A stretch of 64,000 bases of DNA from Pseudomonas entomophila (GCF_029478665.1 NZ_JARPQB010000040.1:25071-89070); one strand, 5' to 3'. Shown: positions 37,228-46,382, numbered from the stretch's first letter. The notes: generated from the sequence alone by a model not told the origin. Translations and numbers: made by a program.

Positions 37228-37420
37228 TGCGCGCCAGTTTCAGGTGTCCTGCGCCGCCGCGCGCAGGGTGAAACGGGAAGCCGGTGAGTCGTTTCTTGCG
37301 ACAAGTCCGGCGCTGCCCCCGCAACGGTAAGCGAGCGAACCCTTCGACACACCACTGTGCACACGCATGGGAAGGTGAAGGCTTCACGACCCTCGCAAGC
37401 CCGGAGACCGGCCTGAAGCC
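37228..37420 (+). ncRNA. Cobalamin riboswitch
   Basis: The region contains the conserved series AAACGGGAAGCCGGTG (about 37270), GCTGCCCCCGCAACGGTAA (about 37312), the ACCACTGTG segment, GGGAAGGTGAAGGC and the closing GCAAGCCCGGAGACCGGCCTG (to about 37415). These are the hallmarks of the AdoCbl/B12 riboswitch. It lies directly upstream of the TonB-dependent receptor at 37540 and should shut it down when cobalamin is plentiful. Confidence 0.95.
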
Positions 37421-37539
37421 TTACTTGGCAACCCGCGGTGGGCGGGCGCAGGCCGGTCATCGCGTGCGCGCCTGCGTATGTGGTGCGCCTTTGCGTGTTT
37501 TCCACCGGGATCCATTCATTCCTGCAGCAGTGGAACGAC

Positions 37540-39666
37540 ATGTCCCGACTCAACAAGCTTCACACCCTGGCGGCCTGCCTGGCCGTCTCGCTCCCGGCCC
37601 TGGCCGACGACCACGAGGGTGCCCCGCTCACCCTGCCCGCCACGGCGGTCACCGAGACCCGCGAACCCTCGACCATCGACCTGGCCACCCCGACCCAGGC
37701 CGGTTCACGCTTGAACCTCAGCGCCCTGGAAACCCCGGCCAGCACCAGCAGCATCAGCGCCGAACAGATCCTGCAACGCAACAACCTCACCGTACAGGAC
37801 GCTGTGACCCGCTCCCCGGGCATCACCTTCATCGGTACCCCGGGCGATGGTGGCACCGGCCTGTCGGCACGCGGTTTCAGCGGCCAGGGTTCGGTGATGA
37901 CACTGTTCGACGGCGCGCGCCTGTACACCGGCGCCGGCACCCTGACCTTCCCGGTCGACCCGTGGATGGTCGAGCGCATCGACGTGCTGCGCGGCCCGGC
38001 GTCGGTGCTGTACGGCGAAGGCGCCACCGGCGCGGTGGTCAACGTGATCCCGAAAAAGCCGTTCGCCGGCGAGATCCACAACCGCCTGCGCCTGGGCTAC
38101 GGTTCCTGGGACCGCCAGCAGCTGGGGCTGGACAGCGGCGGCAGCCTGAGCGAACGGCTGAGCTACCGGGTCTCCCTCAACAAGCAGGAAGGCAACGGCT
38201 GGGTCGACCGCACCGACTCGCGCAACCTGTCGCTCAGCGCCGCCCTGCGCTTCGATGCCAGCGACGACCTGAGCTTCACCCTCGCCCACGAGCGTGGCGA
38301 CGCCGAGCCGGCCAACTACTACGGCACGCCACTGATCGACGGCCACTACCGCGACAGCTTGCGCAAGAAGAACTACAACGTGCAGAACGACGTGCAGCGC
38401 TACCACGACGAGTGGACGCGCCTGACCACCGACTGGACGCTCAGCGACACGGTCTCGGCCAGCAACCAGCTGTACTACATCAAGAGCCGCCGCCACTGGC
38501 GCAACGCCGAGGACTACACCTGGAACGCCGATGAGGGCCTGCTGCAACGGGGCAGCTACCTGGAGATCAAGCACAACCAGGAGCAGTTCGGCGACCGCCA
38601 GAGCTTCACCTTCGACCACGGGCTGTTCGGCCTGGCCAGCAAGACCGTGGTCGGTATCGAGTACAACAAGATCCGCTTCAACGTCGACAGCAACGCGCCC
38701 TACAACGACGACGGCGTCGACCTGGTCGACCCGTGGAGTCCGGCCCCGGGTGGGTTCCACAGCGCCTCGCCGCTGCGCCCGCAAAACCTTTCCACCACCC
38801 ACACCGTCGCGCTGTTCGCGGAAAACCGCACCCAACTGACCGAGCGCCTGTCGCTGGTCACCGGCGTGCGCCGCGACCAGAACCATATCGACCGCGACAA
38901 CCTGGTCGACGGCTCGCGCAGCGACGTCAGCCTGCGCGGCGGCAACTGGCGCGCCGGCCTGGTCTATGCGCTCAGCGATGACCTGTCGGTCTATGGCCAG
39001 TACTCCACCAGTGAAGACGGCGTCGGCAACCTGATCAGCCTCAGCCAGAAGCAGATGGACTTCGACCTCACCGAGGCAAAGCAGACCGAGCTGGGCGTCA
39101 AGCAGCGCTTCTGGGACGGCCAGGGCGAATGGACCCTGGCGGCCTACCACATCGTCAAGAAGAAGCTGCTGGTCTACGACCCGGCCAGCAAGACCCAGCA
39201 GCAGGCCGGGCAGCAGACCTCCGACGGCCTGGAAGCCTCGCTGGAACTGGCGCTGGGCAACCAGTGGCAGCTGTCGGCCAACGCCGCGCTGGTGCGGGCC
39301 AAGTACGACGAGTACCTGCAGAACACGGCGCAAGGGGTGATGGACCGTGCCGGCAACCGCCCCGCCAACGTGCCGCGGCGCACCGCCAACCTGTGGCTGA
39401 GCAAGGGCTTCGGCCAGACGGTGGATGCCGGCGTGGGTTTGCGCTATGTCGATGAGCGCTATGCCAGCGTCGACAATGAACAGTCCGCGCCGGGCTACAC
39501 CGTGGTGGATGCGAACCTCGGCTGGCAGGTGCTGCCGGACGTGCGCCTCGGCCTGCAAGTGAACAACCTGTTCAACCGCGACTATGTGGTTTCGGCCCAC
39601 AGCGGCGAGCAATGGCTGCTGGGCGCGCCGCGTTCGTACTTCGCCACGGTCGACTACAGCTTCTGA
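37540..39666 (+). CDS. TonB-dependent outer-membrane receptor under B12 control
   Basis: A 708-residue receptor. A signal peptide (TLAACLAVSLPALA) is followed by the plug (ILQRNNLTVQDAVTRSPGI, then DGARLYTGAGTLTFPVDPWM, RIDVLRGPASVLYGEGATGG-like block) and a 22-strand-type barrel ending in RSYFATVDYSF. No N-terminal signalling extension. The plug is of the ferric-siderophore receptor type rather than BtuB, yet a cobalamin riboswitch controls it, so it probably imports a corrinoid or precursor. The ATG at 37540 is chosen for the signal peptide that follows. A GC-rich inverted repeat (39673-39679/39696-39702) after the stop may terminate it. Confidence 0.88.
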   Translation: MSRLNKLHTLAACLAVSLPALADDHEGAPLTLPATAVTETREPSTIDLATPTQAGSRLNLSALETPASTSSISAEQILQRNNLTVQDAVTRSPGITFIGTPGDGGTGLSARGFSGQGSVMTLFDGARLYTGAGTLTFPVDPWMVERIDVLRGPASVLYGEGATGAVVNVIPKKPFAGEIHNRLRLGYGSWDRQQLGLDSGGSLSERLSYRVSLNKQEGNGWVDRTDSRNLSLSAALRFDASDDLSFTLAHERGDAEPANYYGTPLIDGHYRDSLRKKNYNVQNDVQRYHDEWTRLTTDWTLSDTVSASNQLYYIKSRRHWRNAEDYTWNADEGLLQRGSYLEIKHNQEQFGDRQSFTFDHGLFGLASKTVVGIEYNKIRFNVDSNAPYNDDGVDLVDPWSPAPGGFHSASPLRPQNLSTTHTVALFAENRTQLTERLSLVTGVRRDQNHIDRDNLVDGSRSDVSLRGGNWRAGLVYALSDDLSVYGQYSTSEDGVGNLISLSQKQMDFDLTEAKQTELGVKQRFWDGQGEWTLAAYHIVKKKLLVYDPASKTQQQAGQQTSDGLEASLELALGNQWQLSANAALVRAKYDEYLQNTAQGVMDRAGNRPANVPRRTANLWLSKGFGQTVDAGVGLRYVDERYASVDNEQSAPGYTVVDANLGWQVLPDVRLGLQVNNLFNRDYVVSAHSGEQWLLGAPRSYFATVDYSF

Positions 39667-39838
39667 TCAATCGGCCGGGGGCCTTCCTGTGGGCGCCCGG
39701 CCAACAGACTCTCGAAATGCTGGGGCTCAGCACTGACGCATGCGTCTATCCTGCTGATTGCCAGCATTTTGGCATTGCCCTCGCCTCGCCAATGGTGTCG
39801 TATATGGCCCCAGATCAAACGGTGCAGGATTGCAGGGA

Positions 39839-40756
39839 GTGAGTGGATTGAGCAGTGACAGCAATGATCGGACGCCGTGGGAAGACTCCATCATTCTCGC
39901 ATTCCGCGACATGCAGTGGATGAGGAGGCAAAACGCCAACTACGAAGCACTGGTCTCGGCCCTTCGTCAAAGCGACACCCTTGAGGGCGAAACGCTTCTG
40001 AAGAATTTCCTGATCCAGACACGTACCCCTCCACCGTTGCTTGCAAAGCTCGATGGCCATGCGGAAACCGCCAGTGGCGACACCCTCACGGCGATCAACC
40101 AGCGCTTTTTCCTGCTGGAGTTCAAAGCCAGCAAGGGCAAACTGCGTACTGAAAAAAAGAAGTTCATGCACGAGCTGATGACGTTCGTCGATCCTGTCGG
40201 AGATAGGCATTTCGTGGACTTGTCACGACAGGGTCATTTCGTCGTCTACCCCACGTTTCCCAAAGCCCCGCCCCTCGCACAGCAAGGCTTCCTGCCCGTG
40301 CATGAGTCTCGGCTCGAGACGCAGCCGTATCTGGACGCATTGCGCGGAAAACAGTTGCTCCCACCAGGCGACAAGCGCAAGCACATCGCACCTGCGAAGG
40401 CGGATGAAGTGCTGTGGGATGCGTCCCAAGGGCTCACCCTGGAAGAAATGGCCTGCTACCTCGACGCCCTGTGTTACGCACATTCGGAGGACGGCTCTAC
40501 CCACCCGATGAAGGCCGTGATCGCCACGCCTGATGGCATTTTCTGGCCAATTGCCGATCTCTCGCAATTGCTTCACCTTGCCCAGCATTTTCAAGTCAGC
40601 CCATCCGCAAGCAAATTGTCCCTCCAGTTCGTGAAAGGGATGATGCGCATGACCATGAGCAAATTCAGGGCACGAGGGTCACAGAAAACGTTGGGCACCG
40701 ACAACAAGCAAGACAAGTCGCTCGACAGTGGATACAACTCAAGCCCCGCGCCGTAG
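39839..40756 (+). CDS. Unrecognised protein with PD-(D/E)XK-like motif
   Basis: About 305 residues, no named family recognised. The block GDTLTAINQRFFLLEFKASK (near residue 80) places an Asp about 13 residues before Glu-Phe-Lys on a predicted strand, as in PD-(D/E)XK nuclease folds; it is followed by a basic helix (KLRTEKKKFMHEL). No membrane segment. The C-terminus is low-complexity. There is no good ATG: a GTG at 39839 or a TTG at 39848 (GGGAG 8 bases before) is likely. Base composition is poorer in GC than its neighbours and it precedes a membrane-protein gene, suggesting an acquired module. Confidence 0.6.
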   Translation: MSGLSSDSNDRTPWEDSIILAFRDMQWMRRQNANYEALVSALRQSDTLEGETLLKNFLIQTRTPPPLLAKLDGHAETASGDTLTAINQRFFLLEFKASKGKLRTEKKKFMHELMTFVDPVGDRHFVDLSRQGHFVVYPTFPKAPPLAQQGFLPVHESRLETQPYLDALRGKQLLPPGDKRKHIAPAKADEVLWDASQGLTLEEMACYLDALCYAHSEDGSTHPMKAVIATPDGIFWPIADLSQLLHLAQHFQVSPSASKLSLQFVKGMMRMTMSKFRARGSQKTLGTDNKQDKSLDSGYNSSPAP

Positions 40757-40811
40757 TGTCTCGCGATACAAACTGAATAATCTCGTACCGCCGTATGTGT
40801 AAGGAAATACC

Positions 40812-41636
40812 ATGGCTGCTCCCACCGATTTGTCACTGATGAACGACATCATCGCGCCACTCAAGGAAGCGCAACCACTGTTGTACGTTCTTGGCGTGGC
40901 ACTCCTCATGTTGCTGGCCTGGCTCAGGGCCGGCTCCGCGCACTTCCTGCTGCAGCGGATCTGGTGGTTGATCGCCGGCAGCAAGCGCTTCAACGATGAC
41001 CAACTGAACGAGCATTGGAAAGCCCTGCGTGACGTCGAAGGCATGCGCTTTCTCACGCGCATCCGCTTCCCCAACACCCGCGCCGCAAACCGGGCGCTGG
41101 CGCTGATCGAGCAACATGACATCGCCCTGAACGACCTGACCCGCGCCAGGCACTTCTTCGACCCCGAAACCACACGGATGAAAGAGCCGGGCCTCGCCTC
41201 GCGCAAGCGCTCGGCCGTGGCCGTACTCGTGCTGGTCATGATCGTGCTCATGCCTGCCTCCTACCTGTTCGGCCAGGACAAGGCACTGTTGGCGGTCAAG
41301 AAGTCCGGAACCAACTTCTGGACCAACGGCCAGACGGCTGAGCCTCTGCTTGGAAACAGCTGGCAACTCACCGCGGAGCACTGCAAATCCGGCCCACCGG
41401 TACTCGCTCCCGAGGACAACCAGGTCATCTGCGAAATCCTCACCGATCCACCGCAGGAACACCTGCAACGCCTGACCCGGAGCCAGCGCATCTTCGGAGG
41501 GAGCGTGAGCCTGCTGCTGATACTGGGTATCTGCGTGATCTGCCAGCGGCTGGCGACCGCCCAGCTGGCCGACAAGCTCTATCGCAAACTCAACCCGCCC
41601 ACTCCCTGCACCTGCCAGGCGAACGCCAACGGCTGA
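40812..41636 (+). CDS. Two- or three-helix membrane protein, DUF6216-like
   Basis: A 274-residue protein with a hydrophobic segment near residues 22-40, a conserved cytoplasmic-looking region (FPNTRAANRALALIEQHDIA, LTRARHFFDPETTRMKEPG), a second helix (about 137-153) and a third near 230-247, with a Cys-bearing segment between. It looks like the DUF6216 group of uncharacterised membrane proteins, recalled by pattern and not verified. AAGGAA at 40801-40806 precedes the ATG. It follows the PD-(D/E)XK-like gene by 55 bases and is probably co-transcribed. Confidence 0.65.
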   Translation: MAAPTDLSLMNDIIAPLKEAQPLLYVLGVALLMLLAWLRAGSAHFLLQRIWWLIAGSKRFNDDQLNEHWKALRDVEGMRFLTRIRFPNTRAANRALALIEQHDIALNDLTRARHFFDPETTRMKEPGLASRKRSAVAVLVLVMIVLMPASYLFGQDKALLAVKKSGTNFWTNGQTAEPLLGNSWQLTAEHCKSGPPVLAPEDNQVICEILTDPPQEHLQRLTRSQRIFGGSVSLLLILGICVICQRLATAQLADKLYRKLNPPTPCTCQANANG

Positions 41637-41695
41637 ACAGCCCTGTCGCCCGCCGGTCTGAACCCTATCGGCCCGAACCTTCAAGGAGTCTGAAC

Positions 41696-42535
41696 ATGAG
41701 CAAGCACCCTTACCAGCCGCCCAAGGTCTGGACCCACGAGGCCCCGTCCGGCGGCCAGTTCGCCAGCATCAACCGCCCGGTGGCCGGCCCGACCCACGAC
41801 AAGGACCTGCCCGTGGGCAAGCACCCGCTGCAGTTGTACTCGCTGGCCACGCCCAACGGCGTGAAGGTGACCATTCTGCTCGAAGAGCTGCTGGCCCTCG
41901 GCCACACGGGCGCCGAATACGACGCCTGGCTGATCCGCATCGGCGAAGGCGACCAGTTCGGCAGCGGCTTCGTCGGGGTCAACCCCAACTCGAAGATCCC
42001 CGCCCTGCTCGACCGTAGTGTCGAGCCGCCGGTACGGGTGTTCGAGTCCGGCTCGATCCTGCTGTACCTGGCCGAGAAGTTCGGCGCGTTCCTGCCCACG
42101 TCGCTGGCCGCCCGCGCGGAAACCCTGAACTGGCTGTTCTGGCAGATGGGCTCGGCGCCGTACCTGGGCGGCGGTTTCGGCCACTTCTATGTGTATGCGC
42201 CGGAAAAGTTCGAGTACGCCATCAACCGCTTCACCATGGAAGCCAAGCGCCAGCTCGATGTGCTCGACCGCCGCCTGGCCGAAAGCGCCTACCTGGGCGG
42301 TGACGAATACAGCATCGCCGACATCGCCGTGTGGCCGTGGTATGGCCAGCTGGTGCGCGGCAACCTGTACGGCGCGGCCGAGTTCCTGGCGGTGCACGAG
42401 TACCCGCACGTGCAACGCTGGGCCGAAGCCATCGCCCAGCGCCCGGCTGTGCAGCGCGGTACCCGGGTCAACCGCACCTGGGGTGACGAAGCCAGCCAGG
42501 TGCCGGAGCGCCACTCGGCGGCCGACCTGGGCTGA
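41696..42535 (+). CDS. yghU: Glutathione S-transferase, YghU type
   Basis: A 279-residue Nu-class GST-like protein. The N-terminal extension (YQPPKVWTHEAPSGGQFASI NRP, seen here in two parts) and thioredoxin-like domain starting LQLYSLATPNGVKVTILLEEL are characteristic of YghU, which binds two glutathiones and has disulfide-bond reductase activity. The helical C-terminal domain carries YLGGDEYSIADIAVWPWYG. It is probably cytoplasmic and acts in thiol/oxidant defence. AAGGAG before the start at 41696; not evidently linked to its neighbours. Confidence 0.92.
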   Translation: MSKHPYQPPKVWTHEAPSGGQFASINRPVAGPTHDKDLPVGKHPLQLYSLATPNGVKVTILLEELLALGHTGAEYDAWLIRIGEGDQFGSGFVGVNPNSKIPALLDRSVEPPVRVFESGSILLYLAEKFGAFLPTSLAARAETLNWLFWQMGSAPYLGGGFGHFYVYAPEKFEYAINRFTMEAKRQLDVLDRRLAESAYLGGDEYSIADIAVWPWYGQLVRGNLYGAAEFLAVHEYPHVQRWAEAIAQRPAVQRGTRVNRTWGDEASQVPERHSAADLG

Positions 42536-42568
42536 CCCTGGCGCAACGATCGGGATTTACACCTCACC

Positions 42569-42685
42569 CTGTAGGAGCGGCCTTTAGCCGCGAAAGGGCC
42601 GCAAAGCGGCCCCGGCGATCTATGTAAATGCTGAAACCCTGGGGCCGCTGCGCAGCCCTTTCGCGGCTGAAGGCCGCTCCTACAA
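42569..42685. repeat. REP pair
   Basis: Inverted GTAGGAGCGGCCTTTAGCCG-type REPs with inner GGGCCGCAAAGCGGCCC hairpins between the GST and amidase genes. Confidence 0.9.
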
Positions 42686-42810
42686 GGAATGTGCAGCGCG
42701 GCCTGAATGCCATGCTGCAACGAACCATTTCCCCGCTGCATGCCTGCGCCCGACGAGACCTTCTTGCTACACTCGCCGCCATGATTTCCACCTGCACAAC
42801 TGGTGACAGC

Positions 42811-44514
42811 ATGATCGAGGTAACCGAGGTTTCCATTGCCGAGCTGCGCGACGCGCTCGCGTCTGGCCGCACCACTGCGGTCGAGCTGGTGAAGGCCTAC
42901 CTGGCGCGCATCGACGCCTACGATGGAGCCGACACCGCCACCGCCCTCAACGCCGTGGTGGTGCGCAACCCTGAAGCACTCAACGAGGCCCAGGCCTCCG
43001 ATACCCGTCGCGCCCAGGGCCAGACCCTCGGCCCGCTGGACGGCATCCCCTACACCGCCAAGGACAGCTACCTGGTCAAGGGCCTGACCGCCGCCTCCGG
43101 CAGCCCGGCGTTCAAGGACCTGGTCGCCCAGCGCGACGCCTTCACCGTCGAGCGCCTGCGCGCCGGCGGCGCCATCTGCCTGGGCAAGACCAACATGCCG
43201 CCCATGGCCAACGGCGGCATGCAGCGCGGCGTCTATGGCCGCGCCGAGAGCCCGTACAACGCCAACTACCTGACCGCGCCGTTCGCCTCCGGCTCCTCCA
43301 ACGGCGCCGGTACCGCCACCGCCGCCAGCTACAGCGCCTTCGGCCTGGCCGAGGAAACCTGGTCCAGTGGCCGTGGCCCGGCCTCGAACAATGGCCTGTG
43401 CGCCTACACCCCGTCGCGCGGGGTGATCTCGGTGCGCGGCAACTGGCCGCTGACCCCGACCATGGACGTGGTCGTGCCCTACGCGCGGACCATGGCCGAC
43501 CTGCTGGAAATTCTCGACGTGGTGGTGGCCGACGACGCCGACACGCGCGGCGACCTGTGGCGCCTGCAACAATGGGTGCCGATCCCGGCCGCCTCCAGCG
43601 TGCGCCCGGCTTCGTACCTGGACTTGGCGGCGAACGCCGACTCGCTCAAGGGCAAGCGTTTCGGCGTGCCACGCATGTATATCAACGCCGACGCCGAAGC
43701 CGGTACTTCCGAAAAGCCTGGCATCGGCGGCCCGACCGGCCAGCGCATCCACACCCGCGCCAGCGTGATCGACCTGTGGCAACAGGCGCGCCAGGCCCTG
43801 GAAGCGGCCGGCGCCGAAGTGGTCGAGACCGACTTCCCGCTGGTTTCCAACTGCGAGGGCGATCGCCCCGGCGCGCCGACGGTGTACAACCGCGGCATCG
43901 TCAGCAAGGCATTCCTGCATGACGAGCTGTGGGAGCTGTCCGGCTGGGCCTTCGACGACTTCCTGCGCGCCAACGACGACCCCAAGCTCAACCGCCTGGC
44001 CGATGTCGACGGCCCGCAGATCTTCCCCCACGACCCGGGCACCCTGCCCAACCGTGAGGACGACCTGGCCGCCGGCATGGACGAGTACGTCAACATGGCC
44101 AAGCGCGGGCTCAAGGCCTGGGACCAGATCGCCACCGTGCCCGATGGCCTGCGCGGCCTGGAACAGACCCGCAAGCAAGACCTGGAAGACTGGATGGACG
44201 AAAAGGGCCTGGACGCGGTGCTGTTCCCGACCGTGGCTGACGTGGGCCCGGCCGACGCCGACGTCAACCCCGAATCGGCGGACATCGCCTGGAGCAACGG
44301 TATCTGGGTGGCCAACGGCAACCTGGCGATCCGTCACCTGGGCGTGCCGACCGTGACCGTGCCCATGGGCGTGATGGCCGATATCGGCATGCCAATGGGC
44401 CTGACCTTCGCCGGCCGTGCGTACAGCGACAACAATCTGTTGAAATTCGCCGCTGCCTTCGAGTCGACCGGCTCCCGGCGCATGATCCCGCCGCGCACAC
44501 CGAAGCTGGGTTGA
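42811..44514 (+). CDS. Amidase-signature family protein
   Basis: A 567-residue amidase-signature enzyme. The catalytic lysine lies in PYTAKDSYLVKG (near residue 88), and the Gly/Ser-rich core in ASGSSNGAGTATAAS followed by AEETWSSGRGPASNNG, which carries the candidate cis-Ser and nucleophile Ser. The AEETWSSGRGPAS segment departs from the usual GTDTGGSIR pattern, so specificity is unusual. Likely hydrolyses an amide, product unknown. The start is uncertain: ATG at 42781 is in frame, and neither has a strong ribosome site; 42811 begins just before the family sequence. Confidence 0.85.
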   Translation: MIEVTEVSIAELRDALASGRTTAVELVKAYLARIDAYDGADTATALNAVVVRNPEALNEAQASDTRRAQGQTLGPLDGIPYTAKDSYLVKGLTAASGSPAFKDLVAQRDAFTVERLRAGGAICLGKTNMPPMANGGMQRGVYGRAESPYNANYLTAPFASGSSNGAGTATAASYSAFGLAEETWSSGRGPASNNGLCAYTPSRGVISVRGNWPLTPTMDVVVPYARTMADLLEILDVVVADDADTRGDLWRLQQWVPIPAASSVRPASYLDLAANADSLKGKRFGVPRMYINADAEAGTSEKPGIGGPTGQRIHTRASVIDLWQQARQALEAAGAEVVETDFPLVSNCEGDRPGAPTVYNRGIVSKAFLHDELWELSGWAFDDFLRANDDPKLNRLADVDGPQIFPHDPGTLPNREDDLAAGMDEYVNMAKRGLKAWDQIATVPDGLRGLEQTRKQDLEDWMDEKGLDAVLFPTVADVGPADADVNPESADIAWSNGIWVANGNLAIRHLGVPTVTVPMGVMADIGMPMGLTFAGRAYSDNNLLKFAAAFESTGSRRMIPPRTPKLG

Positions 44515-44528
44515 TTCACAGGCCAAAC

Positions 44529-44645
44529 CCTGTAGGAGCGGCCTTGTGCCGCGAAAGGGCCGCAAAGCGGCCCCGGCGATCTTCGCTTGAACACTGATTC
44601 TGGGGGCTGCTACGCAGCCCTTTCGCGGCACAAGGCCGCTCCTAC
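44529..44645. repeat. REP pair
   Basis: Inverted GTAGGAGCGGCCTTGTGCCG-type REPs after the amidase, nearly the same as those at 12500-12617. Confidence 0.9.
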
Positions 44646-44716
44646 AAGGATCGCGCTAGGCTTGAGGCTGGCGTGGTCAATGGGTTTCCGAGCAAGCTGG
44701 TAAAATTCAACAAATT

Positions 44717-44749
44717 ATGCAAATATCAACTTTATGTTGATACTTGCAT
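44717..44749. promoter_or_regulatory. 33-bp palindrome before the DauR-like regulator
   Basis: Arms ATGCAA (44717) - TATCAAC (44724) and GTTGATA (44736) - TTGCAT (44744) are arranged symmetrically around TTTAT with one base between each sub-arm. It ends 6 bases before the ATG at 44756, so a bound protein would block the promoter or ribosome site. Probably the autoregulatory operator. Confidence 0.7.
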
Positions 44750-44755
44750 GATGCC

Positions 44756-45448
44756 ATGACCCCCACCCAAGAACGCCAACTCACCCTCACCGTCCTCAAG
44801 GCCACGCTCCAGGCCCTGGGCAGCGTCGCCCCGCGCAACCTGGAAATCCTCCTGCACGACCTCGACCACCCGGAACGCTCCGTGGTGGCCATCGTCAACG
44901 GCCACCTTTCCGGGCGCCAGGTCGGCAGCCCGATCCTCGCCGCCCCCGAGCAGGACCAGGGTTTCAAGGCCTTGATGCAGGCCTCCGCCGACCAGCAAGG
45001 CAGTGAACCGGTGGTGCTGCCCGACTACCCCACCACCTTGAAGGGCCGCACCTTGCGCAGCGCCACGGCGATCTTCCGCGACCGCCACGGCCACCCCTTC
45101 GCCAGCCTGTGCGTGAACACCGATGTCACCGGCCTCGACGCGGCCATGGCCTTCCTCCAGCACTTCCAGCCCCTCGGTGCCACGCCTGCGCCAGCCACCG
45201 CCGGCGAACCCGCCGACATGAGCGTGCTGATGGCCGAGATCATCCAGGCCTCGTTGCAGCGCAGCACCCAAGGCCGGATGAACAAGCAGGCCAAGGTCGA
45301 GGCGGTGCGCGTGATGCAGGAGCGTGGCCTGTTCATCGTCAAGGGTGGCGTGGAGAAGGCCGCCGAAGCCCTCGGCGTGACCCGCTACACCATCTACAAC
45401 TATCTGGAGCAGCTGCGCGGCGAACCCGCCCCGGCCGCCCGCGACTGA
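44756..45448 (+). CDS. YheO/DauR-like transcription regulator
   Basis: A 230-residue regulator with an N-terminal YheO-type PAS-like domain (LEILLHDLDHPERSVVAIVNG, residues about 26-46, and TAIFRDRHGHPFASLCVN near 103) and a C-terminal HTH_22 helix-turn-helix (FIVKGGVEKAAEALGVTRYT, near 200). DauR represses D-arginine catabolism genes; relatives control amino acid racemase/dehydratase genes. It precedes a PLP-dependent dehydratase by 16 bases and most likely controls it and itself through the 33-bp palindrome. ATG at 44756 is preferred to the TTG at 44744 inside the palindrome. Confidence 0.88.
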   Translation: MTPTQERQLTLTVLKATLQALGSVAPRNLEILLHDLDHPERSVVAIVNGHLSGRQVGSPILAAPEQDQGFKALMQASADQQGSEPVVLPDYPTTLKGRTLRSATAIFRDRHGHPFASLCVNTDVTGLDAAMAFLQHFQPLGATPAPATAGEPADMSVLMAEIIQASLQRSTQGRMNKQAKVEAVRVMQERGLFIVKGGVEKAAEALGVTRYTIYNYLEQLRGEPAPAARD

Positions 45449-45464
45449 CGCCACGGAGCCCCCC

Positions 45465-46382
45465 ATGCCCTTGCATATCGCCACCCCGTTGATCGAGTCC
45501 CGCCCACTGTCGCTGGCCGCCGGCCGCCCGGTCTGGCTCAAGCTCGAAGCCCTGCAGCCGTGCGGTTCGTTCAAGCTGCGCGGCGTCGGCCATGCCTGCG
45601 AAACGCACCATGCCCGGGGCGCCCGCCATTTCGTCTCCTCGTCCGGTGGCAACGCCGGGCTGGCGGTGGCCTACGCCGGGCGCAAGCTGGGCGTGCCGGT
45701 CACCGTGGTGGTGCCCGAGACCACCACCGAGCGCGCCAAGGCGCTGTTGCGCCTCGAAGACGCCACGGTGGTGGTCCAGGGCGGTTCATGGCAGGAAGCC
45801 AACGCCCATGCGCAGACGCTGCTCGGCCCAGGCGACGCCTTCATCCATCCCTTCGACGACCCGCTGCTGTGGCAAGGCCATGCCAGCATGATCGACGAAG
45901 TGGCGGCGGCAGGCTTCAAGCCTGACGCGGTGGTGCTCTCGGTCGGCGGTGGCGGGTTGCTCTGCGGTGTGGTCGAGGGCCTTGAGCGCAACGGCTGGCA
46001 GGATGTGCCGGTGCTCGCCGTGGAAACCGCAGGCGCCGCCTCGCTACACGCGGCCATCGCCGCCGGGCATACCGTGGAACTGCCGGCCATCACCTCGGTA
46101 GCCACCTCTTTGGGCGCCAAGCGCGTGGCTGAGCAGGCAATGACCTACGCACTCACCCACCCGCTGCACAGCCACCTGGTCACGGACCGCGAGGCACTCG
46201 AGGCCTGCGAACGGTTGCTGTTCGACCACCGGCTGCTGGTCGAGCCTGCATGCGGCGCGGCGCTGGCCTTGCTGAACCATCCCGAGGCGCTGCCTGCGCA
46301 AGGCAATGTGCTGGTGATCGTCTGCGGCGGTGCCACAGCCACCCTGGAGCAGATCCGCACCTGGCTCGACCAGGCGAGCTGA
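45465..46382 (+). CDS. PLP-dependent serine/threonine dehydratase-like enzyme
   Basis: A 305-residue fold-type II PLP enzyme resembling the short L-serine dehydratases. The PLP lysine is Lys37 in CGSFKLRG, the substrate loop is SSSGGNAGLA, the phosphate loop SVGGGGLLCG, and the C-terminal cofactor contact IVCGGATATLEQ. It would deaminate serine, threonine or a related hydroxyamino acid to the 2-oxo acid and ammonia. Co-transcribed with the regulator upstream, which suggests induction by the substrate amino acid. Confidence 0.9.
   Translation: MPLHIATPLIESRPLSLAAGRPVWLKLEALQPCGSFKLRGVGHACETHHARGARHFVSSSGGNAGLAVAYAGRKLGVPVTVVVPETTTERAKALLRLEDATVVVQGGSWQEANAHAQTLLGPGDAFIHPFDDPLLWQGHASMIDEVAAAGFKPDAVVLSVGGGGLLCGVVEGLERNGWQDVPVLAVETAGAASLHAAIAAGHTVELPAITSVATSLGAKRVAEQAMTYALTHPLHSHLVTDREALEACERLLFDHRLLVEPACGAALALLNHPEALPAQGNVLVIVCGGATATLEQIRTWLDQAS

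Noticed and set aside
37705..39612. A 635-codon minus-strand frame opposite the TonB receptor
   Set aside because: Antisense shadow without recognisable motifs; the receptor on the plus strand has signal peptide, plug and barrel.
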